Shown piece by piece: positions 53,099-61,930 of a stretch of 64,000 bases of DNA. Source of the DNA: Pseudomonas sp. JUb42 (GTDB lineage Bacteria > Pseudomonadota > Gammaproteobacteria > Pseudomonadales > Pseudomonadaceae); the NCBI RefSeq assembly GCF_024807945.1, contig NZ_JANUFD010000009.1:62001-126000 (forward strand), read 5' to 3'. Positions within the stretch are counted from its first letter, which is position 1. The number at the start of each line of letters is the position of its first letter. The notes beneath the pieces were generated by a model. It ran no database searches. It saw nothing but the letters and a program-made list of their open reading frames with translations, and was not told the DNA's origin. The position numbers and the translations under genes are program-made.

Positions 53099-53248
53099 CC
53101 TGGCCTCCGGTGCAATCGGTCACAGCGCTCGGGCCCGCGAACGCGCTGGATTTCACGTATAGCTGCGGTCTCAATGATCGCGCGCGGAGTATCTTGGTCG
53201 ATCGCCTTCTGCATGTTGGAACTGTGTATGCACGCGCATAGTCCAGTC

Positions 53249-53287
53249 GCAGAGCCGCAGAGCCGCAGAGCCGCAGAGCCGCAGAGG
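53249..53287. repeat. 8-bp tandem repeat GCAGAGCC
   Basis: Four perfect copies (53249-53280) and a partial fifth follow tspO in the spacer before a small hypothetical gene. The unit is not a multiple of three and the tract could vary in length by slippage. Confidence 0.85.
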
Positions 53288-53352
53288 CCGCTGTAGAACA
53301 ACAGGCTAGGGATGTGGCCCAACTTTCATCCACCTATGGATTATTTTCAGGC

Positions 53353-53661
53353 ATGAACCCAGCAACCCCGGATGGACGCTATTTTGTTGTCAAAGGGCAG
53401 CTATGGCGCTGCACTGATCCGTCGCTGAACGAAGAGGAACGCCAGCGTTTGGTGAATGACCTTATGGCTGCGCGTCGGGCAGTTAAAGCGGCAAAGGCTT
53501 CAGGTGATCCAGGTGAGCTAAAGGTGGCCAGGGCGAGTGTTCAGGCTGCCAAGGTCGCGCTTGGGGAGCGAGGCCCAGTCTGGTGGGAGGACGGCGCTCC
53601 GGATCTGAACCAGCGCAAGGTGATCGACACGCCCTATGCAGATTGGTACCAAAGCCTTTGA
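53353..53661 (+). CDS. conserved hypothetical protein
   Basis: A 102-residue protein reading MNPATPDGRYFVVKGQLWRC at its start, then a basic helical part (QRLVNDLMAARRAVKAAKAS; VARASVQAAKVALGERG) and a tryptophan-rich end (PVWWEDGAP, DTPYADWYQSL). I recognise the pattern as a widely distributed small protein of unknown function in proteobacteria. No signal peptide or membrane segment. The ATG at 53353 matches the usual family start. Confidence 0.75.
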   Translation: MNPATPDGRYFVVKGQLWRCTDPSLNEEERQRLVNDLMAARRAVKAAKASGDPGELKVARASVQAAKVALGERGPVWWEDGAPDLNQRKVIDTPYADWYQSL

Positions 53662-53917
53662 TCCTTTAGCGGGTTTGTATCCCCGAGAAATCGGCAGACC
53701 TCTTGCCTCGCATCAACAGGTCAGCGATGAGTCGCATGAAAATGCGCTGTAAAGCGTCTTTTTGTACTGCACCCCAAAGCACTCGCCCATGTGAAGTCGC
53801 AAGCACCAGCCAGGCACGTCGCATGGTTTGGAATCTGACCTTCGGCATCGGCAAATGCAGGCCCCAGGTCAGCATCGACGAAATACAAGAGTTTGCCAGG
53901 CAAGCGAGGATTCACAT

Positions 53918-54112
53918 CTAAGCAAAAGGCATCGACGTCAACAGATCCTGATAGAGCATCAGTTGAGAGTAATCCAGCAGATCGGTATGTCTCACCTGGT
54001 CAGCAGGCAACCTGGACAACAACTGAAGTTTTGCCTGAATGGCCGCAAGCGTAGCGTTGACTACCGAGAGTTGGGTGGTGGGATCAATACCAAGGCTCAT
54101 GAGATTTGTCAT
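53918..54112 (-). CDS. small hypothetical protein
   Basis: A 64-residue frame with regular Pseudomonas-like codon use and a ribosome site (GAGG eight bases ahead of the ATG). It contains TTQLSVVNATLAAIQAKLQL and is probably helical. No homologue recognised. Confidence 0.55.
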   Translation of the reverse strand: MTNLMSLGIDPTTQLSVVNATLAAIQAKLQLLSRLPADQVRHTDLLDYSQLMLYQDLLTSMPFA

Positions 54113-54503
54113 CGTAGATCCTCAACTGAGATGTGCACCCTAGATATAAAGGCATATTGACATCACTGCAATTGCAGTTCGTCGCCTCCCCCATCATCAG
54201 GGGGCTTCGCAAACAGTATGTCCGGGCACCTATGTGGGCCAAAGCTGGCTTTTTTTGGACGAAAAACCATCTAGTCAAGCACTTCGGTCTTGACCTTGGT
54301 GGGCACCCCGCGAGGTGCGAAGCGGTTGCTCCCTACGAGGGTGTCTGTCAAGGCAATGGGTTGTCAGCGGCCCATATCGCGCCCATGGCTTGGCTCAGTC
54401 GATGGATTTACCGCAAGCCATCCCACGGGGAGCGTCCAGGCAGCAGTTAGTCGAACGCTTTGAGTTCAGGGCAGTCCATTGAGCATATCCATGGAGCGCC
54501 CTT
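54113..54503. other. gene-poor spacer
   Basis: About 390 bases ahead of the AsmA/DUF748-like gene. A 105-codon plus-strand frame starting at a GTG at 54133 has no ribosome site and mixed codon use; I do not accept it as a gene. Confidence 0.5.
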
Positions 54504-55580
54504 ATGAAACTTCGCTATCGCTGGCCGCTGGTGATCTTCGCTTCCCTGGCGGTGCTGTTGACCCTCTTGAATATTGCCCTGCCCTTCCTTGTACGGGACT
54601 ACCTCAACGACAAACTGCGGGACATGGATTCCTACAGCGGTCACGTCGAGGACGTGGACATCGCGCTATGGCGCGGAGCCTACGCCATCAAAGGCCTTAA
54701 AGTGACCAAGGTCGACGGCAAGGTACCTATACCCCTGCTGGACGTGCCTCATATTGACATCGCCGTCAGCTGGCATTCGCTATGGTATGACCATGCCGTC
54801 GTGGCCACGGCAGGCTTCCTCCAGCCCACTCTCAACTTCGTCGACGGCGGCGTAAACAAGCAGGCGTCCCAGACGGGGGCCGGTACCAACTGGCGCGCGC
54901 AGCTCGAAAAACTGCTGCCCATTACCCTGAATGAAGTACGTGTGGAAGATGGCAAGATCACGTTCAATAATTTCAATTCCAAACCCCCGGTAAAGCTCGA
55001 AGCCAGCAAGATTGACGCGAGCTTTTACAACCTCACCAACGTGCAAAACCCGGAAGGCAAGCGTGACGCGCGCTTTGAGGGCAAGGCCGTATTGTTCGGC
55101 CAGGCGCCACTAGACGCTACAGCGGCCTTCGATCCCTTGAGCAACTTCGAAAATTTCGAGTTCCGTCTGCGTGTGACCAACATCGAGCTCAAGCGCATCA
55201 ACGACTTCGCCTCGGCCTATGGCAAGTTCGACTTCAACGCCGGGCACGGTGACGTGGTGATCGAGGCCCAAGCCAGCAAAGGCAAACTCAATGGGTATAT
55301 AAAGCCACTGCTGCGTGACGTGGATGTGCTCAACTGGCAGCAGGATGTGGAAAACAAAGACAAGAGTTTATTACGCTCGGTCTGGGAAGCCTTGGTTGGC
55401 GGCACCGAGACAGTCCTGAAGAACCAGCGCAAAAACCAGTTCGCTACACGCGTGGAGCTAAGCGGCGATGTGCATCGCTTGGACATCAGCCCGCTGCAGG
55501 CCTTTTGGGAAATACTGCGTAACGGCTTCATTCAAGCGTTCAGCGCCCGCTACGAGCAAGCGCCGGCAAGCAAAGACTGA
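54504..55580 (+). CDS. DUF748/AsmA-like envelope protein
   Basis: A 358-residue protein with one N-terminal membrane helix (WPLVIFASLAVLLTLLNIAL) followed by a repetitive beta-rich periplasmic domain. LWRGAYAIKGLKVTKVDGKV, PLLDVPHIDIAVSWHSLW and ITLNEVRVEDGKITFNNF are typical of DUF748 proteins, relatives of AsmA lipid-transfer/outer-membrane biogenesis proteins. The start ATG is preceded by GGAGCGCCCTT. Transcribed alone. Confidence 0.85.
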   Translation: MKLRYRWPLVIFASLAVLLTLLNIALPFLVRDYLNDKLRDMDSYSGHVEDVDIALWRGAYAIKGLKVTKVDGKVPIPLLDVPHIDIAVSWHSLWYDHAVVATAGFLQPTLNFVDGGVNKQASQTGAGTNWRAQLEKLLPITLNEVRVEDGKITFNNFNSKPPVKLEASKIDASFYNLTNVQNPEGKRDARFEGKAVLFGQAPLDATAAFDPLSNFENFEFRLRVTNIELKRINDFASAYGKFDFNAGHGDVVIEAQASKGKLNGYIKPLLRDVDVLNWQQDVENKDKSLLRSVWEALVGGTETVLKNQRKNQFATRVELSGDVHRLDISPLQAFWEILRNGFIQAFSARYEQAPASKD

Positions 55581-55812
55581 GCGAAGGCAGTCGGCATGAA
55601 GGTTTCTCGACCCGGCTCGATGGCTAGACCTGGTCGTGTCCGGGCATGAGTTGCCAATGCTTGCCCTACATCCACGAGAGTGAACAATAAGCCCAATAGC
55701 GCTTGCTGCCTGGTGTAGGTAGGGCTGTCTATTGATGAACTTAACGTGTCAGCCAATTTCAGAATCCACTCTGCTTTAAAAGCGTTCAAACCAGAGCCCG
55801 TCTAAGCACATT

Positions 55813-55836
55813 GCCCCGATGTTTTGAGGTCGGGGC
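55813..55836. terminator. hairpin between convergent genes
   Basis: GCCCCGA (55813-55819) and TCGGGGC (55830-55836) form a GC-rich stem between the convergent DUF748-like and response-regulator genes. The T-run is poor, so termination is likely but not certain. Confidence 0.45.
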
Positions 55837-55865
55837 TTGGGTGGAGCCGCAGAGATTTCCCATGA

Positions 55866-56270
55866 TCAAAGATCAGGCGTCTGCTTAGAATGGAGACTTT
55901 GAAAACCTTCAGACTCTATGAGCATGTCATTGGCCTTGTCGAGAAAGCTGCTGATCAACCAAGGTTTTGGCAAGAATTGCGCATGAGGTGGTAGCTCGTC
56001 GGGTTTGAGCGTCTGATGGCCCGACGTGACCAGCACTGGAATGTGCGGCCAGCGCTCTGCAATGAGCCAAGCCAGTTCAAAGCCGTTAATTTTTCCAGGC
56101 ATCTTGATGTCCGTGATTACGAGACCGATACCTGCTTCACTCTCTAAAACGCTGAGTGCTTTATGAGCATCCGATGCGCCGATGGCGTTGATCTCACCAA
56201 GCTCCAAAATCTCCTGGGCCAGTTCCAAAAGTACTGGCTCGTCTTCAACAACCAAAACTAGCTGTCCCAT
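55866..56270 (-). CDS. single-domain response regulator
   Basis: A 134-residue stand-alone receiver domain. VLVVEDEPVLLEL holds the acidic pocket, the phospho-acceptor Asp is in GLVITDIKMPGKING, the conserved threonine/serine position is VLVTSGHQ and the lysine lies in AQFLPKPW. No output domain follows. The ATG at 56270 has GGAGGT upstream. The soluble hybrid kinase at 49116 is a possible partner, an inference. Confidence 0.9.
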   Translation of the reverse strand: MGQLVLVVEDEPVLLELAQEILELGEINAIGASDAHKALSVLESEAGIGLVITDIKMPGKINGFELAWLIAERWPHIPVLVTSGHQTLKPDELPPHAQFLPKPWLISSFLDKANDMLIESEGFQSLHSKQTPDL

Positions 56271-56485
56271 AGCACCTCCCAAGTTCTTAACTCTGAGAAA
56301 GCCAGGATTTGCTATAGGTTCCGTGATTTTTGGGGTTACGTGAAAAACTGGCGTCTTCTGCCGGCCCGGCCCCGCGTTGACGGTGAGACTTGGGTGCAAC
56401 TGATGACCTGATACTGGACTTTCAAGCCGTAAGCGTAATGCGAGGCAAGTTTGCGGCAAGGGGGCCGGCGTAAATCCCGGCAGAG

Positions 56486-56645
56486 CGCGTTCCGGACTGG
56501 CTGCGCCGGTTGCTGACGCGAGGCCTGGCCATCATCCTGTGATGTTTGTCACCGACCTCTACAGAGCTAATGGCACAGCGAAGTTACTGGTGTTGAGCCA
56601 GATCATCTTGTCGATGCAACTGCCTTCGCGGTAGTTCCGCTGGTG
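56486..56645 (+). pseudogene. mntH: decayed fragment of an Nramp manganese transporter
   Basis: Three frames read in succession VPDWLRRLLTRGLAII, then VMFVTDLYRANGTAKLLVLS and QIILSMQLP, then AVVPLV. The pattern LRRLLTR.LAIIP....LLVLSQ..LS.QLPFA..PL is the late-helix region of MntH/Nramp transporters. One base is missing near 56540 and another near 56625. Nothing of the rest of the gene remains, so this is a relic. Confidence 0.72.
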
Positions 56646-56768
56646 GGTCAGCATTCAGTAAGTGCAAGCGCTTGTCAGGTAAGCAAGGATGCACACCTAA
56701 GACTCGGGCGCAGACATGCTCCCTTACCGCCCCATGCAGGAGCCTGGGAAAAGTTGATAACTTCGTGG

Positions 56769-57485
56769 TTACTCCCCAAGATAAGCCTTTTGTACCTGCT
56801 CGTTATGCAAAAGATCATCCGCCTTCCCTTCAAGGGCGATGCGGCCGCCATCTATGACATAAGCGCGCTGGCATGTTTGCAGGGCCAGCTTTGCGTTCTG
56901 CTCGACCAGCAGCAAGGTCACGCCGCTTTTGACTACCTCGCGAATGGTCTCGAAAATTTTCTGCACGATGATCGGCGCCAGGCCCATGGACGGCTCATCC
57001 AGCAACAACAGCTTGGGCTTGCCCATGAGCGCGCGGGAGATCGCCAACATCTGCTGCTCGCCGCCGGACATAGTGCCCGCTAACTGAAAAGCACGCTCTT
57101 TGAGTCGAGGGAAAACACCGAACATGCGCTCGATATCAGCCTCGATGGCGGCGTTGCCGTCAGTGCGGGAGAAAGCGCCCATTTCCAGGTTTTCGTGAAC
57201 CGTCAGTTTGGGGAAAATGCCTCGGCCTTCGGGCACCAGGGCCAGCCCTTCTCGGATAAGGTCGTAGCTCTTGATCTTCGAATGCACCTTGCCATCGAAG
57301 GTAATCTGCCCCGCTGTCGGCGTCAGCAGTCCAGCCAGCGTCTTGAGGGTGGTGGTCTTGCCCGCGCCATTGGCACCGATCAGAGCGACCATTTCGCCTT
57401 CGCCAACATGAAAGTCCAGCCCCTTGATCGCCTGGATAGCCCCGTAGGACACCTTGAGATCCCGTACCTGCAGGATATTTTTCAT
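56769..57485 (-). CDS. livF: branched-chain amino-acid-type ABC transporter ATP-binding protein LivF
   Basis: A 238-residue ABC ATPase, the second nucleotide-binding subunit of a Liv-type importer. Walker A is GANGAGKTTTLK, the signature is MSGGEQQMLAISRAL, Walker B is LLLLDEPSMGLAP. It is last in the minus-strand livKHMGF order; its ATG overlaps the livG stop (ATGA). Confidence 0.95.
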   Translation of the reverse strand: MKNILQVRDLKVSYGAIQAIKGLDFHVGEGEMVALIGANGAGKTTTLKTLAGLLTPTAGQITFDGKVHSKIKSYDLIREGLALVPEGRGIFPKLTVHENLEMGAFSRTDGNAAIEADIERMFGVFPRLKERAFQLAGTMSGGEQQMLAISRALMGKPKLLLLDEPSMGLAPIIVQKIFETIREVVKSGVTLLLVEQNAKLALQTCQRAYVIDGGRIALEGKADDLLHNEQVQKAYLGE

Positions 57486-58252
57486 GCCGTCTCCGAACCT
57501 AGATAAGCCTCGATCACCCGAGGGTCTTTTTGCACATGCGCAGGCAGGCCATCGGCAATTTTCCTGCCGAACTCCAGCACCGTGACGTGATCGCACAAGC
57601 CCATGACCAGCTTCACATCGTGTTCGATAAGCAGCACCGTCTTGCCGTCCGCCTTCATCTTGCACATCAGTTGGCGCAGCCCTTCGGTCTCCGAGGCGTT
57701 CATGCCCGCCGCCGGTTCATCCAGAGCCACCAACAGCGGCTCAGTGGCCAGTGCCCGGGCGATTTCCAAACGGCGCTGATCACCATAGGACAGGTTCTTC
57801 GCAAGCTCGCCAGCAAAACGGGCGATGCCTACGTAATTGAGCCAATAGCGCGCGGCCTCGTGAATCTCACGTTCTTCCTGCACGCAACGACGGGTACGCA
57901 GGATCGCGCCGAACACGCCGCTTTTGGTGCGCACGTGCCGACCGATCATGACGTTTTCCAAGGCCGTCATATTGTGAAACAGGCGAATGTTCTGGAAAGT
58001 CCGGGAAATTCCCGCCTCCACCACTTTATGCGGCTTGCTGATGCGCAGCGGCTTGCCATCGAAAGTCACCTTGCCTTCTTCGGCCCGATACAGCCCGGTG
58101 AGCACGTTGAACAAAGTGGTCTTGCCCGCGCCATTGGGCCCCAGCAAGCCACGGATTTCGCCACGCTTGATACTCAGATCAATGCCATGCAAGGCCTGCA
58201 GGCCGCCAAAGAACTTGCTGACCGAACGCAGCTCCAGCAGTACGTCGCTCAT
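57482..58252 (-). CDS. livG: branched-chain amino-acid-type ABC transporter ATP-binding protein LivG
   Basis: A 256-residue ABC ATPase, the first nucleotide-binding subunit. Walker A is GPNGAGKTTLFN, the signature LSYGDQRRLEIARAL, Walker B LVALDEPAAGMNASE with the LivG-type AAGMN. It overlaps livM by four bases (ATGA) and livF at its end, so translation is coupled. Confidence 0.96.
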   Translation of the reverse strand: MSDVLLELRSVSKFFGGLQALHGIDLSIKRGEIRGLLGPNGAGKTTLFNVLTGLYRAEEGKVTFDGKPLRISKPHKVVEAGISRTFQNIRLFHNMTALENVMIGRHVRTKSGVFGAILRTRRCVQEEREIHEAARYWLNYVGIARFAGELAKNLSYGDQRRLEIARALATEPLLVALDEPAAGMNASETEGLRQLMCKMKADGKTVLLIEHDVKLVMGLCDHVTVLEFGRKIADGLPAHVQKDPRVIEAYLGSETA

Positions 58253-59505
58253 ACCTTGTTTGCCTCTTTCAGTCCGAACCCGGCGGCTGCCGGCTCCCCT
58301 TGCCCGAGCGCCGTATCCAGTGCCGGTGCAGGCAGCAGGGTTTCACTTTGATCTTCATGCAGCTCGGCCCGGCGCCGGCTCGACGGCCATAGCCCCTCGG
58401 GACGGAACCGCATGACCAGGATCAGCGCCAGGCCGAACACCAGCATGCGCAGGGTCGAGGCATCCAGCACGTTGCGCAGCACGTCGCGGCTGATGAACGT
58501 CACGTTATCCAGCACATAGGGCTGCACCCAGTTGACCAGGTCGCGGAACACCTCCGGCATCACCGAGAGAATCAGCGCCCCCAGCACTACGCCGCGAATC
58601 GAGCCCATGCCACCCAGCACTACCATGGCCAGGACCATGATCGATTCCATCAGCGTGAAGGACTCCGGGCTGACAAACCCCTGATAAGCCGAGAACAGCA
58701 CACCGGAGACACCGCCAAAGGTGGCACCCATAGCAAAGGCCAGCAGCTTGAGGTTGCGTTTGTTCAGACCCATGGCTTCGGCGGCCACTTCGTCCTCGCG
58801 CAAGGCCATCCAGGCGCGGCCGATGCGTGACACTTCCAGACGCTTGGAAAGGATGATCGCCAGCACCACAACAGCCAGAAAGAACAGGTAATAGCTGATC
58901 ACCGGCGACACCTGCAGACCGAACAGGCTCCACTTGCTCTGCAAGCTCAGGATCGCGTGGGGCGCCTGGCCAGCGGCGTAGCTCCAGGCACCGCCGTCGA
59001 TATGCAGCGGCGCGATGCCGGCAATGCCCTGGGGGCCGTTGGTGATATTCACCGGCTGGTCCAGGTTATTCATAAAGATGCGGATAATCTCACCGAACCC
59101 CAGGGTGACGATGGCCAGGTAGTCGCCGCGCAGCTTGAGCACGGGCGCCCCGATCAGCACTCCGCAAAACGCCGCTACCACTGCCGATAACGGAATGATC
59201 ACCCACAGCGGCCAGTTAAGTACTCCTTCAGCCAACCCCGCCAGGTTCAAGTGCGGCGAGGACAGCAAGGCGTAAAGGTAAGCGCCAATGGCATAGAAAC
59301 CGATATAGCCCATGTCCAGCAGACCTGCGTAGCCGATGACGATATTCAGGCCCAAAGCCAGTAACACATAGAGCATGGCGAAGCCGAGGATGCGCACCCA
59401 GGTCGGCCCGAGGAACGGAATCGCCTCGACCACAAAAGGCAGGGCAATGAACGCCAGAGCCAGCAAGGCATATTGTGCGTAAACATTATTGATAGTGTTT
59501 TTCAT
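58249..59505 (-). CDS. livM: Liv-type ABC transporter permease LivM
   Basis: A 418-residue permease with about nine to ten helices. LGLNIVIGYAGLLDMGYIGF and GAYLYALLSSP open the conserved core, and WMALREDEVAAEAMGLNKRN is the loop that contacts the ATPases. About 40 C-terminal residues (after GLWPSSRRR) form a hydrophilic tail. The ATG at 59505 was chosen; the frame continues 13 codons upstream without a better site. Confidence 0.95.
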   Translation of the reverse strand: MKNTINNVYAQYALLALAFIALPFVVEAIPFLGPTWVRILGFAMLYVLLALGLNIVIGYAGLLDMGYIGFYAIGAYLYALLSSPHLNLAGLAEGVLNWPLWVIIPLSAVVAAFCGVLIGAPVLKLRGDYLAIVTLGFGEIIRIFMNNLDQPVNITNGPQGIAGIAPLHIDGGAWSYAAGQAPHAILSLQSKWSLFGLQVSPVISYYLFFLAVVVLAIILSKRLEVSRIGRAWMALREDEVAAEAMGLNKRNLKLLAFAMGATFGGVSGVLFSAYQGFVSPESFTLMESIMVLAMVVLGGMGSIRGVVLGALILSVMPEVFRDLVNWVQPYVLDNVTFISRDVLRNVLDASTLRMLVFGLALILVMRFRPEGLWPSSRRRAELHEDQSETLLPAPALDTALGQGEPAAAGFGLKEANKV

Positions 59506-59518
59506 GACAGCCTCTCCC

Positions 59519-60457
59519 TTAAGCGCGATCGGCCATGCGTTCACCCATCAGGCCGTTGGGCCGGAACAGCAGGACCATGATCAGCACCATGAAGGCGAAG
59601 ATGTCCTGATAGTTGGCGCCGAGAAAACCGCCAGTGAGCTGCCCGGTATAACCGGCCGCCAGAGATTCGATCAGGCCCAGCAATAAGCCCCCGGCCATGG
59701 CTCCGAATAGATTGCCGATGCCGCCCAGTACAGCTGCCGAAAATGCTTTGAGACCGAGCAACAACCCCATATAGGCGTCGGCCTGGCCGTAATTTACGGC
59801 ACGCATGACACCGGCAATGGCCCCCAGCGAGGCGCCGATGACGAAGGTGGCGGAAATCACCCGATTGATATTGATGCCCATAAGGCCGGCCACTTCTTGA
59901 TTCTGCGCAGTGGCACGCATGGCCTTGCCCAGGCGGGTCTTGTCGACCAGTAACCACAGCGCCAGCATGATCGCCACCGAGATCAGCATGATGCTCAACT
60001 GGACATTGGTGATGGTCGCGCCGAAAATATCGATCGGCTGGGTTTCTACGACGTCAGGAAAAGTCTTGTAGCCTCGGCCCCAGATCATCATCGCCAGGTT
60101 CTGCAGGAAAATCGAAATGCCGATGGCCAGAATCAACGGCGTCAGGCGCGGCGCCTTGCGCAGCGGCCGGTAGGCGAATTTCTCCATGCCCTGGGCCATC
60201 AGCATGCAGACCACGGCCGCGATCATGATGGCGAACAACAGGGTCAGCACGCCGGGAGCGAAGCCAAAACCTGCCAGCATGTTCAGCACCGAGATCGTCA
60301 CCATGGCCCCGACCATGACGATCTCGCCATGGGCGAAATTGATCAGGCCGATGATCCCGTAGACCATGGTGTAGCCCAGAGCGACCAGGGCATAGATGCT
60401 GCCCAGCACCAGGCCGTTGAGGACCTGCTGCAACAAGATATTCAGATTGGCTTCCAC
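59519..60457 (-). CDS. livH: Liv-type ABC transporter permease LivH
   Basis: A 312-residue permease with about eight helices. LNGLVLGSIYALVALGYTMV, GIIGLINFAHGEIVMVGAMV and MRATAQNQEVAGLMGININR are hallmark blocks, the last being the ATPase-contact loop. The start is taken as the GTG at 60457, with TGAGGA upstream; a TTG five codons earlier is the alternative. Stop and livM start are 13 bp apart. Confidence 0.94.
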   Translation of the reverse strand: MEANLNILLQQVLNGLVLGSIYALVALGYTMVYGIIGLINFAHGEIVMVGAMVTISVLNMLAGFGFAPGVLTLLFAIMIAAVVCMLMAQGMEKFAYRPLRKAPRLTPLILAIGISIFLQNLAMMIWGRGYKTFPDVVETQPIDIFGATITNVQLSIMLISVAIMLALWLLVDKTRLGKAMRATAQNQEVAGLMGININRVISATFVIGASLGAIAGVMRAVNYGQADAYMGLLLGLKAFSAAVLGGIGNLFGAMAGGLLLGLIESLAAGYTGQLTGGFLGANYQDIFAFMVLIMVLLFRPNGLMGERMADRA

Positions 60458-60558
60458 TTGGTGAATCCTCAAAGCTGCGTCGTATCCACCAACGCTGGCC
60501 GGCAGGCACGACGCGGTGGCATTCGGGGCAGATCAGCAAAAGTCTTTTTGTTATGGTC

Positions 60559-60578
60559 GCGGGCCATGACTGGCCCGC
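60559..60578. promoter_or_regulatory. stem-loop between livK and livH
   Basis: GCGGGCC (60559-60565) and GGCCCGC (60572-60578) form a strong hairpin in the livK-livH gap, with no T-run on the transcribed (minus) side. It may protect the livK message end, giving more binding protein than permease, as known in other ABC operons. That role is inferred. Confidence 0.5.
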
Positions 60579-60607
60579 TTATGGTTTTTTTGGGGTGTGG
60601 CCGTGAC

Positions 60608-61756
60608 TCAGTCTCGCTCGACGGACAAGGTTTTCCAGGCGCCGCCTTCAAACCGGAAGATCGTCGCGGCGGCGTTTTTCAGGTTGCCCTCGTCATCGAA
60701 GGCGATGGTCCCGGTGACGCCGTCGTAGCTGGAGCTTTTCAGCACCGGCAGGTACACCGCCGGGATGACCGACTGCGCCTTGACCATGGCGCTGATCGCC
60801 GCCCAGGTCGCGTCATAGGCGGCCGGGGACGACTGCACGACACCGACGCCATACTTGGCCTTGAGCTTCTGCTCGAAGGCCGCGCCCTTGGGCATGTCCT
60901 GCAGCGGCGTGCCGTAGTTCCAGGCGTAGGTGCCTTCGGCGGCGCTGCCAGCCATTTTCTTGAACTCGTCATTGGGCAGGTTGCCGATGTTCATGAACTT
61001 GGCTTTCAGGCCCAGGTTCTTCATCTGCTTGGCCATGGGCGCCGCCTGATAATCCAGGGCGGCGAAGAACACTGCATCGGCCTGCTGGGCCTTGGCGGTG
61101 GTGAGGATGGCGTTGAAGTCGGTGGCCTTGTCATTGGTGTATTCACGTACCACGACATTGCCACCAGCGGCCTTGACCGCCTTGTTCACTTCATCAGCCA
61201 GGCCCTGGCCGTAGGCGGTGCGGTCATCAAAGATGGCGATGCGCTTGGCGGCGAGTTTGTTGACCAAGTAGTTGCCGGCATAACGGCCCAGGGTCGCGTC
61301 GTCGTTGACCACGCGGAACACCGACTTGATACCCTGTTTAGTCAGCGCCGGGTTGGTCGCCGAGGGAGAGATCTGCGGAATACCGGCATCGGCGTAGATT
61401 TTCGAGGCCGGGATGCTGGTGCCGGAGTTGTAGTGGCCGATCACCACGGCGACCTTGGCGTCCACCAGGCGCTGGGCGACAGCGGTGCCGGTGCGCGGGT
61501 CGGCGACGTCATCCTCGGAGACCAGCTTGAACTCGACGACCTTGTCACCGATCTTCAACTTCTGCTGGTTGGCCTCGTCGATGGCGATATTCACCCCGTG
61601 CTCAACATCCAGGCCCTGGTGGCCGGACGGCCCGGTCAGTGGTCCGGCAAAGCCGATCTTGACCAGTTCGGTGTCGGCCGCAGTGGCGATCCCCGTGTTC
61701 AGTGCAGTGGCCAAGGCCGCAGCCAGCGCGGTGACGATCAGGTTGTGTTTACGCAT
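60608..61756 (-). CDS. livK: Liv-type ABC transporter substrate-binding protein
   Basis: A 382-residue periplasmic protein of the branched-chain amino acid binding family. The signal peptide (MRKHNLIVTALAAALATALN, cleavage near ATA/ADTEL) is clear. VKIGFAGPLTGPSGHQGLDV and VIGHYNSGTSIPASKIYADA, with PQISPSATNPALT, are family blocks lining the ligand site. It is first in the operon, 150 bp ahead of livH. Substrates are probably branched-chain amino acids, though relatives also bind other amino acids or amides. Confidence 0.94.
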   Translation of the reverse strand: MRKHNLIVTALAAALATALNTGIATAADTELVKIGFAGPLTGPSGHQGLDVEHGVNIAIDEANQQKLKIGDKVVEFKLVSEDDVADPRTGTAVAQRLVDAKVAVVIGHYNSGTSIPASKIYADAGIPQISPSATNPALTKQGIKSVFRVVNDDATLGRYAGNYLVNKLAAKRIAIFDDRTAYGQGLADEVNKAVKAAGGNVVVREYTNDKATDFNAILTTAKAQQADAVFFAALDYQAAPMAKQMKNLGLKAKFMNIGNLPNDEFKKMAGSAAEGTYAWNYGTPLQDMPKGAAFEQKLKAKYGVGVVQSSPAAYDATWAAISAMVKAQSVIPAVYLPVLKSSSYDGVTGTIAFDDEGNLKNAAATIFRFEGGAWKTLSVERD

Positions 61757-61902
61757 ATACCCCTCCCAGAAACAACGGACAAACGAATTGAGCACGTTGG
61801 CGTGCAAGTCTTCTTTTCCACGCCTGGACCCTGTCACGGCATCCAGACTTTATTCGGGACCCTCTCACTGCATTGCACCCCGCCAGAAGCGAGCGCACTT
61901 GT

Positions 61903-61930
61903 AAGATAACAGTCAGCAGGCAACTGTCAA
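61903..61930 (-). promoter_or_regulatory. livK promoter with operator in the spacer
   Basis: On the minus strand, TTGACA (61925-61930) and TATCTT (61903-61908) stand 16 bp apart, 147 bp upstream of the livK ATG. The inverted repeat ACAGT-N9-ACTGT (61909-61927) fills the spacer, where a bound repressor would block polymerase. The divergent GntR regulator is the obvious candidate. Confidence 0.65.

Noticed and set aside
53249..53287. Tandem repeats considered as a CRISPR array
   Set aside because: Unit is 8 bp with no spacers; a simple tandem repeat.
53666..53875. 69-codon minus-strand ORF between two small genes
   Set aside because: No ribosome site, ambiguous codon use, and the opposite strand looks at least as coding-like; cannot be supported.
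54133..54450. 105-codon plus-strand ORF ahead of the DUF748-like gene
   Set aside because: GTG start without ribosome site and irregular codon use; might be decayed sequence, so treated as spacer.
55550..55789. 79-codon minus-strand ORF overlapping the end of the DUF748-like gene
   Set aside because: TTG start, no ribosome site, overlap with a real gene and low third-position GC. It has a protein-like middle, but not enough to call.
49116..56270. Hybrid kinase and single-domain regulator as one operon
   Set aside because: They are 5 kb apart with genes on both strands between; only a functional link can be suggested.
60329..61909. 526-codon plus-strand ORF opposite livK/livH
   Set aside because: Antisense shadow of the livK gene, very rich in Gly/Val/Asp/His as such shadows are, with no family match.
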